A DNA stretch of 48,266 bases, taken from the NCBI GenBank assembly GCA_947258975.1, contig CAMYKK010000024.1, forward strand, positions 1 to 48,266, given 5' to 3'. Below the pieces are notes generated by a model. It ran no database searches. It was given only the letters and a program-made list of their open reading frames with translations, and was not told the origin of the DNA. Positions 40,083 to 48,266 of the stretch are shown in pieces. The position numbers were made by a program, and so were the translations under genes. Within the stretch, counting starts at the first letter, position 1; each line of letters opens with the position of its first letter. The DNA comes from an uncultured Gammaproteobacteria bacterium. GTDB taxonomy: Bacteria; Pseudomonadota; Gammaproteobacteria; Arenicellales; JAANXG01.

Positions 40083-41129
40083 TTATTCCAATCTATCGGC
40101 AGTGGAGGACAGCGCTCCACTCAACAGGCGTGCGGTAACATCCACAACCGGGATCACCTCTTCGTAGGACATACGTGTCGGTCCTATTACCCCCACCGTC
40201 CCGATGATTTCTCCGTCGTGGTCATAAGGGGCCGTGACCACACTGCAGTCGTCCAATGACCGGTAGCCCGATTCCTCACCGATGAAGATGCTGATACCGC
40301 TGACTTTCATGCTGCGATCGAGCAAATCCAGTAGATCTTGCTTCGTTTTGAACGCATCAAATAGTTTTTGCAGTTTCTCTATCTGGCAAAGATCGGGCAC
40401 GTTCAACAGGTTCTCCTCACCACTCAGCATGACCGCATCGCCGCCATCATCCTCGTCATCGAATAGCTTACCTGCTACCGCCAGGGCGGTAGCCATAATG
40501 CGATGCATTTCGTCGCTGTCTTTCTGCATTTCTTCGAGCAACCCACGCCTAACGTCCGCCAGAGAGGTTCCCCCATAGACTTGATTGAAAAAATTCGCCG
40601 CCTCAACGAGTTCATTTGCCGCATATGAGCGATCCGTCGGAATCACACGATTTTGGACCCGGCCGTCATCGGTGACCAGGATCGTTAATACGCGTTGAGA
40701 CGCCAGCCTCACGAATTCAATCTGCCGGAACAACGAACTCCTCTGTCCGGGTATCAACACCACACCGGCAAAATGAGTAACTTGCGACAGGAGTTCGGAC
40801 GCCTTGGTTAACAATAGTTGCGGATCCCTCTCATAGGAGAATTTATCCTGCATCTCCTTGAGTGTCAGTTGCTCGAGCGGTCTCACTTGTAACAGCGAGT
40901 CAACAAAAAAACGGTAGCCTTGCTGGGTCGGAATCCGCCCTGCGGAAGTGTGTGGCGAATGTATGAGGCCAAGGTCTTCCAGATCCGACATGACGTTCCT
41001 GACTGTTGCCGGACTCAAGTTGACCTTGAGTTTACGCGCCAGCGTGCGGGACCCGACCGGTTGCCCGTCATTGATGTAGAGCTCGATAAGAGTGCGCAGC
41101 AGCGTTTCCGCGCGGTCATTCAGCTTCAT
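40083..41129 (-). CDS. hrcA: Heat-shock repressor HrcA
   Basis: Winged-helix repressor that binds CIRCE operators and is kept active by GroEL. The 348-residue protein has the N-terminal DNA-binding segment (LLRTLIELYINDGQPVGSRT ... KVNLSPATVRNVMSDLE), the CGLIHSPHTSAGR-like region (GLIHSPHTSAGRIPTQQGYR) and a C-terminal GAF-like dimer domain (EIIGTVGVIGPTRMSYEEVI). A CIRCE element lies 28 bp before its ATG, so it represses its own operon. Confidence 0.96.
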   Translation of the reverse strand: MKLNDRAETLLRTLIELYINDGQPVGSRTLARKLKVNLSPATVRNVMSDLEDLGLIHSPHTSAGRIPTQQGYRFFVDSLLQVRPLEQLTLKEMQDKFSYERDPQLLLTKASELLSQVTHFAGVVLIPGQRSSLFRQIEFVRLASQRVLTILVTDDGRVQNRVIPTDRSYAANELVEAANFFNQVYGGTSLADVRRGLLEEMQKDSDEMHRIMATALAVAGKLFDDEDDGGDAVMLSGEENLLNVPDLCQIEKLQKLFDAFKTKQDLLDLLDRSMKVSGISIFIGEESGYRSLDDCSVVTAPYDHDGEIIGTVGVIGPTRMSYEEVIPVVDVTARLLSGALSSTADRLE

Positions 41130-41156
41130 TTGCGTTCAACTTGTCGCCCATCGTCC

Positions 41157-41183
41157 TTAGCACTCGGAATAACGGAGTGCTAA
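41157..41183. promoter_or_regulatory. CIRCE operator
   Basis: TTAGCACTC-N9-GAGTGCTAA is a perfect match to the CIRCE inverted repeat, 27 bp, ending 28 bp before the hrcA start codon. HrcA binding here represses hrcA-grpE-dnaK(-dnaJ). Confidence 0.97.
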
Positions 41184-41189
41184 AGAAAC

Positions 41190-41218
41190 ACGCTATCAAC
41201 GTCGTGCCGGACTGTCAA
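41190..41218 (-). promoter_or_regulatory. Candidate sigma-70 promoter of hrcA
   Basis: On the minus strand TTGACA (41213-41218) and TAGCGT (41190-41195) are 17 bases apart. The start point would fall at or in the CIRCE element, as expected for repression by HrcA. The -10 box is weak (three of six). No convincing sigma-32 promoter was seen. Confidence 0.5.
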
Positions 41219-41410
41219 TGTTAGGAATAACAAACTCCCCTATTGACAATGCAGTGAATTACTCTTGCGCTCTGCGCCCGGACCGATGCCCCCGGTCACG
41301 AAAAAGTTCACTCTGTCGACGAAATCGACGAGAATTGAGGGGTCCCGCGTAACAACCACTCGCCCGATCGGTATTGTCAGGGCCTCAAAGACAAACGGCG
41401 CACATCAATA

Positions 41411-42289
41411 ATGTCGAAACAGTTCAAAACGATCGGTCTGTTTGGAAAATTCAATGATCCCGGTGTCCGGGATGCGATGAACAGCCTCACCGAATACCTC
41501 CGCTATCGCGATTTAGAGGTCCTCGTTGGCGAAACCACGGCACAAGAGATTCGTGCTGCGTTGGTGGATGACGAGTGCGCAAAAGATATAGAAAATCGTA
41601 TCGATCTCGGGGTCGTCGTCGGTGGCGACGGTACGATGCTGCACGTCGCCCGGTCATTGGCACGTTACAATGTTCCGCTGGTTGGCGTCAACATGGGTCG
41701 TCTGGGTTTTCTCACCGATATCTCCCTCAATGAGATGTGCGAGGACATCGGTCGAATTCTCGATGGAGAATATGCTCTCGAACAACGGATGATGATTAAT
41801 GTTGCGGTGATCCGAGGCGACGAGGTCCTGTACTCCGACAACGCCTTCAACGACATGGTCATCGGCAAAAGCGACATGGAGCGCCTGATCGAAATTCAGA
41901 CGTTTGTAGATGGCAACTTTGTTACCAAACTGCGTGCGGACGGCATGATCGTCGCAACACCCACCGGGTCCACCGCTTACGCCCTATCTGCGGGCGGACC
42001 GATCATGCATCCACAGCTGGAAGCCTTAATCATGGTGCCCATCTGTCCGCACATGCTGTCCCACCGTCCTATTGCGCTCAGGGATTCGAGTATCATCGAT
42101 TTCAACTTGATTAATATCTGTGAACGCTGCGCGTATGTCTCCCTGGATGGAAAGATTGTCGTCCACCTTGACGGGGACGAAAAAATTCGCGTACGCCGCT
42201 CTCAGGAAACTGTAAGCTTTGTGCGCACTCTGGAACACGACCATTACGTTGCGTTACGGTCAAAGCTTGGCTGGGGAGAGGCGATCTAA
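41411..42289 (+). CDS. nadK: NAD kinase
   Basis: Phosphorylates NAD to NADP. The 292-residue protein has the catalytic GGDGTMLHVAR, NMGRLGFLTDI, the conserved ATPTGSTAYALSAGGPIM, and PICPHMLSHRPI. Length matches the proteobacterial enzyme. It is divergent from hrcA across a 281-bp spacer and followed by recN five bases after its stop. Confidence 0.97.
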   Translation: MSKQFKTIGLFGKFNDPGVRDAMNSLTEYLRYRDLEVLVGETTAQEIRAALVDDECAKDIENRIDLGVVVGGDGTMLHVARSLARYNVPLVGVNMGRLGFLTDISLNEMCEDIGRILDGEYALEQRMMINVAVIRGDEVLYSDNAFNDMVIGKSDMERLIEIQTFVDGNFVTKLRADGMIVATPTGSTAYALSAGGPIMHPQLEALIMVPICPHMLSHRPIALRDSSIIDFNLINICERCAYVSLDGKIVVHLDGDEKIRVRRSQETVSFVRTLEHDHYVALRSKLGWGEAI

Positions 42290-42294
42290 CGCCA

Positions 42295-43998
42295 ATGTTG
42301 ACATCTCTGTTCATCCGCGATTTCGCTATTGTCCCGCAGCTCGAACTCGTATTGGAACCAGGTTTAACGGTTCTCACCGGCGAGACGGGCGCTGGAAAAT
42401 CGATCTTGGTAGATGCGCTGACGCTGGCACTGGGGGCACGCACCGACGCGAGCAACATCCGCAACGGTGCCGATTCCGCGGAGGTCAATGTCGGCCTCGA
42501 ACTGCATCCCGAGGGAGATGCAGCACTGTGGCTGCAGGAGCATGAACTCTATGCAGAAGACAGCTGTGTCCTGCGGCGCCTGGTCTATCGTAACAGGCCC
42601 ACCAGGGCGTTCATCAACGGGCGCCCGGTAACGCTGCAGTTATTGCGTGATTTCAGTCAGCGGATCATCGATATACACGGTCAACATGAACATCAATCCC
42701 TGCTGCGGGTCGAAACACAGCGACAAATCATTGACGATTTCGCGTCCCAAGGTAAAGAAGTCGAGAAGCTCGCATCACTTTATGAAGCGTTGAAGCGCAC
42801 GCAATCGCAGCTGGATAAGCTAAGCAGTGAATCCTCGATCCGGCTGCACGAAATCGACTTGTTGAGATTCCAGACCACCGAACTCGAACAGATGAGCATT
42901 CAGGATGGTGAGTTCGTACAACTGGAACAGGAACACGCCAAACTTGCGCATGCCAGTGAACTGCGAGACGGAATCGAGTTTTGTTATCAACACCTCTACG
43001 ATGCCGAGCAACACGCGGTCGCCGGCACGATCGCACGATGCGTCAACGAATTGCAGGGACTATTGGATTACGAACCGCAGCTGTCACAGATCATCGACGT
43101 TATGAATCAGGCATCCATACACATCGATGACGTGGCAGCACAGTTGCGTCAGTTGCCGAATCGTATTGAACTCGATCCCCAGCGTTTGGATGACGTGGAA
43201 CGGCGCATGAGTGCACTGCTGAATTTGGCGCGTAAACATCAGTGCGAACCGGATCAGCTAAACTGTGTTCATCGGGAATTGGCCGATAAACTGGGCGCAC
43301 TTGAACAGACGGACACGAGTGTCGATGAACTCCAAAAGTCTCTCGAAGATACCCGCAGAAACTACGAAAACACCGCCGACCGACTTTCTAAACAGCGGCG
43401 AATATCGGCGGCGCACCTGTCCAAGGCCGTTACCGAGCAGATGCAAGAGCTGGGAATGAAGGGTGGCCGGTTTGAAGTGACGTGTGCTGAACGTGACCGT
43501 GCGGTACCGACACGTTTTGGTTTTGACGACATCATCTTCCAGGTCAGCACCAATCGCAGTCAGCCGCTCAGGCCATTGAAAAAGGTCGCCTCCGGTGGCG
43601 AATTGTCCCGCATCAGCCTGGCGATCCAGGTTATCGCGGCCCGGGTTGGGCGAGTTCCCACCTTAATTTTCGATGAAGTAGATGTCGGGATCGGCGGCGG
43701 TGTCGCGGAGATCGTTGGCCAGAAGCTGCGATCGCTGGCCCATCAACGCCAAGTGATTTGTATCACGCACCTGCCCCAGGTTGCGGCACAGGGTGATCAT
43801 CACCACCAAGTAAAGAAGTACGATGATGATGGTCTGCGTGTGACAATTTCTCCTCTGACAGATGACGGGCGGGTACAGGAAATCGCCCGTATGCTCGGCG
43901 GTGTCAAGATCACCGAACAGACCATGGCGCATGCCTCTGATATGTTGTCGCGCACCGCCCACCGCGCTGAACCACCGTCGCTCTCTGTGGTGGAATGA
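42295..43998 (+). CDS. recN: DNA repair protein RecN
   Basis: SMC-like ATPase that holds DNA ends in double-strand break repair. The 567-residue protein has the Walker A LTGETGAGKSILVDAL, two long coiled-coil arms (about residues 160-220 and 300-360), the signature VASGGELSRISLAIQ, and Walker B TLIFDEVDVGIGGGVAE. It follows nadK by five bases, the common nadK-recN pair. No obvious LexA box was found in the short gap. Confidence 0.96.
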   Translation: MLTSLFIRDFAIVPQLELVLEPGLTVLTGETGAGKSILVDALTLALGARTDASNIRNGADSAEVNVGLELHPEGDAALWLQEHELYAEDSCVLRRLVYRNRPTRAFINGRPVTLQLLRDFSQRIIDIHGQHEHQSLLRVETQRQIIDDFASQGKEVEKLASLYEALKRTQSQLDKLSSESSIRLHEIDLLRFQTTELEQMSIQDGEFVQLEQEHAKLAHASELRDGIEFCYQHLYDAEQHAVAGTIARCVNELQGLLDYEPQLSQIIDVMNQASIHIDDVAAQLRQLPNRIELDPQRLDDVERRMSALLNLARKHQCEPDQLNCVHRELADKLGALEQTDTSVDELQKSLEDTRRNYENTADRLSKQRRISAAHLSKAVTEQMQELGMKGGRFEVTCAERDRAVPTRFGFDDIIFQVSTNRSQPLRPLKKVASGGELSRISLAIQVIAARVGRVPTLIFDEVDVGIGGGVAEIVGQKLRSLAHQRQVICITHLPQVAAQGDHHHQVKKYDDDGLRVTISPLTDDGRVQEIARMLGGVKITEQTMAHASDMLSRTAHRAEPPSLSVVE

Positions 43999-44046
43999 CG
44001 TCGCGCCGCATGTTTAGCGACCCACGGTCACGACCATCTTCCGCAG

Positions 44047-44532
44047 ATGGATGACCCGGTCTTAGAACACCCGCAGCAGACCGGCGTTCGCCACGCGACC
44101 GGCCACGATGTGTCCGCGATCGGCGCACTGATGAAACGATATGCCGCACTTGGCAATGTCCTACCACGGACGGAGGATGACATCCGGCGAAACATTGACG
44201 ATTTCTATGTTATGCAAACCCAGTCCCGGGTCGTCGGCTGTGGCGCACTGGAGATTTTTACCCCGGAACTCGCCGAGATTCGCAGTCTGATGATCGCCGA
44301 GGACTATGCCGGACAAGGGCTTGGCGGGCGCATGGTGGAGCATCTGGTCAACGAAGCCCGAGCGCGTCGCTTTAAACGTCTGATGGCGCTGACCTACGTT
44401 CCTGAATTGTTTCACAAATGGGGGTTCGAGACCGTGTCCAAAGACGCACTGCCGGAAAAAGTCTGGGGAATTTGCATCACCTGTTACAAATTCAATCACT
44501 GCGATGAAACTGCACTGTTGATCCATCTCTAA
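44047..44532 (+). CDS. ArgA-like N-acetyltransferase (short NAGS)
   Basis: A 161-residue GNAT protein resembling the C-terminal half of N-acetylglutamate synthase without the amino-acid-kinase domain. It shows GVRHATGHDVSAIGALMKRY, the acetyl-CoA loop AEDYAGQGLGGRMVEHLV, and a C-terminal LPEKVWGICITCYKFNHCDE close to the LPEKVW...C...C.DE end of ArgA. It probably makes N-acetylglutamate for arginine synthesis; another amino acid is possible. It lies 48 bp after recN and before bamE, a slot that holds fur in pseudomonads. Confidence 0.85.
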   Translation: MDDPVLEHPQQTGVRHATGHDVSAIGALMKRYAALGNVLPRTEDDIRRNIDDFYVMQTQSRVVGCGALEIFTPELAEIRSLMIAEDYAGQGLGGRMVEHLVNEARARRFKRLMALTYVPELFHKWGFETVSKDALPEKVWGICITCYKFNHCDETALLIHL

Positions 44533-44610
44533 GCTGCATCGAGGCAGCCCGCGATTTACCCGCGAGCCAACATTCGTTATCATCCGCGCACTCGAAAGTG
44601 ACGACATTCC

Positions 44611-45051
44611 ATGCGACGTTTATCAATTATCACTGCCGTATCCATTGCGGTGTTACTCAGCGGCTGCATCCGCCCGTACAGTATCGACGTTCAACAGGGT
44701 AATGTCGTCACCTCTGAGCAACTCGAACGGTTGAAGATAGGCATGACGAAGCGCGAAGTGCGCTACCTGCTTGGCAGTCCCTTGGTGGTAGACCCATTTC
44801 ATAACGACCGTTGGGAGTATTATTATTCCTTCAGGGCCGGAAGATCCAAACAGGCAGAACATCGTCGCGTCACCATTGTCTTTGATAGTGACGCGTTTCG
44901 CGAAGTACAAGGAGATATTATCGCTGGAGAGAGCGATTCGGTAACGCCGCAGGACGACACGTCCGGCGGCGGCACCAAGGTCACGGAACCGCAAGCAAAG
45001 AACAAAAAGGGATTATTACGCCGGGGTTGGGACAAGGTGTTTAAGAAATAG
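44611..45051 (+). CDS. bamE: Outer membrane assembly factor BamE
   Basis: Small lipoprotein of the BAM complex that inserts outer-membrane beta-barrels. The 146-residue protein has a lipobox (VLLSGCIRP, Cys about 19), the BamE/SmpA fold (EQLERLKIGMTKREVRYLLGSP, then FHNDRWEYYYSFRAG), and an extra basic C-terminal tail (AKNKKGLLRRGWDKVFKK) beyond the usual domain. It converges on ratB with a 20-bp gap. Confidence 0.93.
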   Translation: MRRLSIITAVSIAVLLSGCIRPYSIDVQQGNVVTSEQLERLKIGMTKREVRYLLGSPLVVDPFHNDRWEYYYSFRAGRSKQAEHRRVTIVFDSDAFREVQGDIIAGESDSVTPQDDTSGGGTKVTEPQAKNKKGLLRRGWDKVFKK

Positions 45052-45071
45052 CGCCGTGGATGCCAGGATCA

Positions 45072-45386
45072 CTAACGATCCGGTTTCGCCCTGCCCTTTG
45101 TCTTGCCCTGCGCCGCAAGCTCCCGCCGGATCTCCTTTGGATCAGCGGTCAAAGGACGATACACTTCCACCCGATCGCCCTCGGCGACCAGCTGTTCCAA
45201 CTGCACGACCCGGCCGAATATTCCCACGCTGTTGACGTCTAGATCGAGCCGGTGCCGTTCGACAATTCCCGACTGATTGAGCACGTGATTGACATCGCTG
45301 CCGGACGGTACCGTGAGTTCGAGCAGATACTGCCGCTCCGACTCAGCATACGCAACTTCGACGCGGATCTTTTTAGCGGTTTCCAT
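45072..45386 (-). CDS. ratB: RnfH/RatB family ubiquitin-like protein
   Basis: A 104-residue beta-grasp protein with the family pattern RVEVAYAESERQYLLELTVP ... VGIFGRVVQLEQLVAEGDRVEVYRPLTADPKEIRR. It is the usual partner of ratA and overlaps that gene's end by 14 bases. The molecular role is not settled. The C-terminal tail is basic (GKTKGRAKPDR). Confidence 0.92.
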   Translation of the reverse strand: METAKKIRVEVAYAESERQYLLELTVPSGSDVNHVLNQSGIVERHRLDLDVNSVGIFGRVVQLEQLVAEGDRVEVYRPLTADPKEIRRELAAQGKTKGRAKPDR

Positions 45387-45810
45387 AGATCAGTTGGGCA
45401 CGCTTATGAAACGCATCTACTTGCGTGTTGGAAATGTGGGAAAAGACCGGCCCCACCAAGGCGGCAACCACCTTACTGTCGAAATCGAAATGCAAATCCA
45501 ACTCGATCTTGCACGCATGTTCGTCCAACGGCGTGAATCGCCACACACCCTCCAAATTGCGGAATGGCCCCTCCACGTGCTTCATGGTGATTGATTCGTA
45601 AGGCTTCATGGTGTTTTTGGTCGTAAATTTCTTTTTCAATCCCTTGAACAAGATCATGATCGAGGCCGTCACCGTATCGCCCTGTTCCGAAATCACGGTT
45701 GCGGCATCACACCAGTTCAGGAACTCCCGATAGCGCGGAATGTCCGCAACCAGCGCATACATCTCCTCAGCGCTATAGGGCACTAATGCCGAACGTTCAA
45801 CTTTATGCAT
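45373..45810 (-). CDS. ratA: RatA / COQ10-type START protein
   Basis: A 145-residue START-domain protein (MHKVERSALVPYSAEEMYAL ... YREFLNWC ... GPFRNLEGVWRFTPL ... HISNTQVDAFHKRA). E. coli RatA was described as a toxin that blocks 70S formation; relatives (COQ10) bind ubiquinone and aid respiration, so the role is uncertain. The frame extends five codons to 45825 (MVIIS), but the ATG at 45810 gives the usual start. It overlaps the symporter gene's end by eight bases. Confidence 0.92.
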   Translation of the reverse strand: MHKVERSALVPYSAEEMYALVADIPRYREFLNWCDAATVISEQGDTVTASIMILFKGLKKKFTTKNTMKPYESITMKHVEGPFRNLEGVWRFTPLDEHACKIELDLHFDFDSKVVAALVGPVFSHISNTQVDAFHKRAQLIYGNR

Positions 45811-47215
45811 TGAGATAATGACCAAATAACAAATACAACAGCAACATACCCACCATCACCGGCGACACGAAACGGGTAAGGAACAACCATATCTCGAATC
45901 CGGCAAGACTCCCGAGTTTCAATTCCTCCTGGGAGTGGCTCCGTCGAATTGTCCAACCCGCAAACAGCGCAATCAGGATGCCACCCAACGGTAGTGTAAT
46001 GTTAGTCGTCAATAATTCGAAGATATCAAAAAAACCATGGGTTTTTTCAACGCCCAAAAAGCGAAACGAGAACGCCCAGTCACTGAAAGACATGATCGTG
46101 AGCATCCCCAGCAACCAGGCAAAACCACCGGTCAGGACCGCGGCAAGCACGCGCCTGACCCCGCGGGTTTCGGTCAACCAGGCTACCGCCGGTTCAATCA
46201 ACGAGATCGCCGACGTCCACGCGGCGAACACCAATAACACGAAAAACAACGTTCCCCAAAACGTCCCACCGGGCATCTGGCCGAAGGCAATTGGCAAGGT
46301 TTCGAAAATCAACGGAGGCCCCGCCGCGGGTTCCAACCCATTGGCAAACACGATCGGAAACACCGCCAGACCCGCCAACAATGCCACCACCGTGTCGGCG
46401 ATCACGATCAGGAACGTCGATCCGCCGATCGACGACCGCTGCGGCAGATAGGAACCGTAGATCATTATTGCGCCCATACCTAAACTCAGGCTGAAAAACG
46501 CCTGACCCATCGCACCGAGTATCACCGCCGGTGTGAGTTTGTCAAAGTCGGTCTTGAATAGAAACTCCCACCCCTCATCAAAACCGCCGCTGCCCATAGA
46601 GTAAAACACCAAGGCCAGCAAAAGAATGAATAATACCGGCATCATGACCTTAACCGCCTTCTCCAGTCCAGCCTGCACCCCGCGTGCGACGATGAGAGTC
46701 GTCATCGCCATGAACAAGGTGTGCCACACCAATACCCGTTGCGGATCGGTAACAAAAGCGCCAAACAGCGCTTTGATGTGTTGCGGATTTTCCATCGCGA
46801 ACGCGCCGCTCGCGCTGTGAAACACATAAGCGAGGGTCCATCCAGCGACCACGCCGTAAAACGACAGAATCAAAAAACCGGTGGCCATGCCCAACCAACC
46901 TACAAACTGCCACCCCGGACTGGCACCCTCCTGTTGGGCGAGCACGCGCATGGTATTGACCGGACTGAGGCGTGCCCGGCGGCCTAATAGCACCTCGGAC
47001 ATCATGATGGGTATACCGATCAGCACGATGCAGACGAGATAAACGAGCACAAATGCCCCACCACCACCTTGGCCCACCATATACGGAAATTTCCAGATAT
47101 TGCCAAGCCCGACCGCCGAGCCCGTCGCCGCCAACACGAACGCCCATCGTGAGGACCATTGGGCATGCACATAATTGACGTGGACGACGACCTTTCCCCT
47201 ATTTTTTATAAACAC
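45803..47215 (-). CDS. SNF family sodium-dependent symporter
   Basis: A 470-residue LeuT-fold protein with about 12 membrane segments, carrying the family N-terminus WSSRWAFVLAATGSAVGLGNIWKFPY (sodium and substrate site in helix 1), GGGAFVLVYL, and the helix 6 region FFSLSLGMGAIMIYGSYL. Substrate (amino acid or other) unknown. The start is unsure: the frame opens at a GTG at 47215 with a better-looking GTG at 47170 (HAQWSSRW); AGGGG lies between them but at poor distance from either. The gene is inserted between ratA and smpB, which are adjacent in many relatives. Confidence 0.88.
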   Translation of the reverse strand: MFIKNRGKVVVHVNYVHAQWSSRWAFVLAATGSAVGLGNIWKFPYMVGQGGGGAFVLVYLVCIVLIGIPIMMSEVLLGRRARLSPVNTMRVLAQQEGASPGWQFVGWLGMATGFLILSFYGVVAGWTLAYVFHSASGAFAMENPQHIKALFGAFVTDPQRVLVWHTLFMAMTTLIVARGVQAGLEKAVKVMMPVLFILLLALVFYSMGSGGFDEGWEFLFKTDFDKLTPAVILGAMGQAFFSLSLGMGAIMIYGSYLPQRSSIGGSTFLIVIADTVVALLAGLAVFPIVFANGLEPAAGPPLIFETLPIAFGQMPGGTFWGTLFFVLLVFAAWTSAISLIEPAVAWLTETRGVRRVLAAVLTGGFAWLLGMLTIMSFSDWAFSFRFLGVEKTHGFFDIFELLTTNITLPLGGILIALFAGWTIRRSHSQEELKLGSLAGFEIWLFLTRFVSPVMVGMLLLYLLFGHYLNA

Positions 47216-47340
47216 TATAAAGCTGAAAGCAGCGTATCGTCCGCGCCGAGTGTGGCTTGAAACTCCACGCGCAATATCACCGGTAATTGACGGCTATGAC
47301 AAATTAGTTTTAGTGTTGCCTAAGGAAGGATAGTAACTCG

Positions 47341-47817
47341 ATGGCCAAGAAAAAAACCAAATCTGCTTCGAATACGATCGCACTCAACAAAAAGGCGCGC
47401 CACGACTATCATCTCGACGAGGAGTTCGAGGCCGGCCTGGCGCTCGAGGGTTGGGAGGTCAAGAGCCTGCGCGATGGGCGCGGCCAACTCAAGGAAAGCT
47501 ACGTGATCGTACGCCATGGGGAGTTGTTTTTGTTCGGGGCGCACGTCTCACCGCTGTCGTCGGCGTCTACCCACATCCACCCCGATCCAACACGCACCCG
47601 AAAATTGTTGATGAAGCGGGGGGAAATCGATCGTCTCATCGGCGCTGTGGAACGCCGCGGCTACACGCTGGTCCCGCTGGCCCTGTATTGGAAATCCGGA
47701 CACGTCAAACTCAAGATCGCCCTCGCCAAAGGCAAAAAGCTTCACGATAAGCGCGCCGCCATCAAACAACGGGAGTGGGAACGGGACAAACAACGATTAC
47801 ACAAATTGACCCGCTGA
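47341..47817 (+). CDS. smpB: SsrA-binding protein SmpB
   Basis: Binds tmRNA and brings it to stalled ribosomes. The 158-residue protein opens with a Lys-rich stretch, has the core [39 protein letters not shown] and [19 protein letters not shown], and ends in the basic tail [18 protein letters not shown] that enters the mRNA channel. AAGGAAGG lies before the ATG. ssrA lies 93 bp downstream on the same strand. Confidence 0.97.
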   Translation: MAKKKTKSASNTIALNKKARHDYHLDEEFEAGLALEGWEVKSLRDGRGQLKESYVIVRHGELFLFGAHVSPLSSASTHIHPDPTRTRKLLMKRGEIDRLIGAVERRGYTLVPLALYWKSGHVKLKIALAKGKKLHDKRAAIKQREWERDKQRLHKLTR

Positions 47818-47883
47818 GACACCACAAGGTGGAAACTGGGGACTTTTGCTCGCCTTTGCTGCGCTAAACGACTGGAAATCCCG

Positions 47884-47889
47884 TATAAT
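47884..47889 (+). promoter_or_regulatory. -10 box of ssrA promoter
   Basis: A perfect TATAAT ends 21 bases before the tmRNA 5' end. It is preceded by CCG and no strong -35 hexamer is found at 16-18 bases (TTGCTG is 22 away). The distance suggests a short leader trimmed from the precursor, as is normal for tmRNA. Confidence 0.65.
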
Positions 47890-47910
47890 AGCCCCCACAT
47901 ATCACCTCAT

Positions 47911-48266
47911 GGGGGCGACATGGCTTCGACGTGGGTCGCGAAACCATCGGGGCATGCCGAGGTGCGGATTTCCTCGTGAATCCAGCCGCAAACTATTAGT
48001 TGCCAACGACGACAACTACCAACTAGCCGCTTAATCCCGGCTAGTCCTTTCACCCGATTTGCCTACGGATTGGGATTCGAGAGGTCAAAACACATAGGAT
48101 CGCGTAGCGTTGCGTCCGTTAGCGTTGCGTCAAATTCAAGCGGACTCGCTGATCAGTACGCTCGTTCGCCGGTGTACGGTCAGTTAAACTAAAAGGCGGA
48201 CTAAGCATGTAGATCCGGTGTGCGGAGGGCTTGCGGACGCGGGTTCGATTCCCGCCGCCTCCACCA
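47911..48266 (+). ncRNA. ssrA: Transfer-messenger RNA
   Basis: A 356-nt tmRNA that rescues stalled ribosomes. The 5' end GGGGGCGACATGGCTTCGAC pairs with the 3' CGCCTCC before ACCA, keeping the G-U pair at the third position that marks alanyl identity. A T-arm (GGTTCGATTCC) lies just before. The reading frame 48002-48034 encodes ANDDNYQLAA and ends TAA; in the E. coli tag the comparable peptide is ANDENYALAA. A 12-base sequence TAGCGTTGCGTC is duplicated (48105-48116, 48120-48131) in the pseudoknot region. smpB is 93 bp upstream. Confidence 0.97.

Noticed and set aside
41243-41248. TTGACA on the plus strand as a nadK promoter
   Set aside because: No acceptable -10 box lies 16-18 bases downstream.
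47846-48034. Small plus-strand protein frame ending in ANDDNYQLAA
   Set aside because: The bases belong to the ssrA RNA; only the tag part is translated, after ribosome switching.

Overview
The window reads as ordinary, gene-dense chromosome of a gammaproteobacterium. Pointers are lpxH, a FimV-type polar hub protein, the cvpA-purF-metZ and leuCD-leuB-asd-fimV-truA-trpFBA-accD-folC blocks, the bamE/ratB/ratA/smpB/ssrA neighbourhood, and an hrcA-grpE-dnaK-dnaJ operon with a CIRCE operator. A CIRCE-controlled hrcA operon, a metZ route to methionine and a stand-alone RnfB-like ferredoxin fit purple-sulfur/Chromatiales-like lineages better than enterics, but I cannot name the genus from sequence alone.

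Layout. 1-1.8 kb: lpxH facing an unknown secreted-protein gene. 1.8-20.1 kb: one long minus-strand block, in transcription order leuC, leuD, leuB, asd, fimV, truA, trpF, trpB, trpA, accD, folC, a SPOR-domain (DedD-like) gene, cvpA, purF, metZ. It covers leucine, tryptophan, aspartate-family, fatty-acid, folate and purine synthesis. 20.2-25 kb: a small unknown gene, a repeat-rich spacer, an MFS transporter, aroC, a small unknown gene and the Fe-S carrier apbC (mrp). 25-29.5 kb: metG, then a tightly packed set of an RnfB-like ferredoxin, nth and a FIST-domain gene.

29.6-36 kb is the accessory part. It holds a four-gene MNIO-RiPP ('bufferin') operon: a DUF2282 precursor peptide with four Cys, a DUF692 multinuclear iron oxidase, a DUF2063 partner and a DoxX membrane protein. 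An ArsS-type radical SAM gene follows immediately. A Fur-box-like palindrome lies upstream of the precursor gene. After it come a frameshifted terC, repeat debris, an HDOD gene on the other strand, and a previously unannotated relic of a second arsS gene that ends inside the dnaJ stop codon. This looks like a metal-stress island that has partly decayed.

36-48.3 kb: the heat-shock operon hrcA-grpE-dnaK-dnaJ (minus strand), with a strong hairpin terminator between dnaK and dnaJ. Then nadK, recN, an ArgA-like acetyltransferase in the slot where pseudomonads carry fur, bamE, ratB/ratA, an SNF-family Na+ symporter, smpB and a complete tmRNA gene (ssrA) that closes the window at its CCA end.

The most interesting target is the bufferin operon plus adjacent radical SAM gene, its candidate operator, and the arsS relic about 2.7 kb away. 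Everything functional is inferred from sequence motifs and gene order; no database search was possible.
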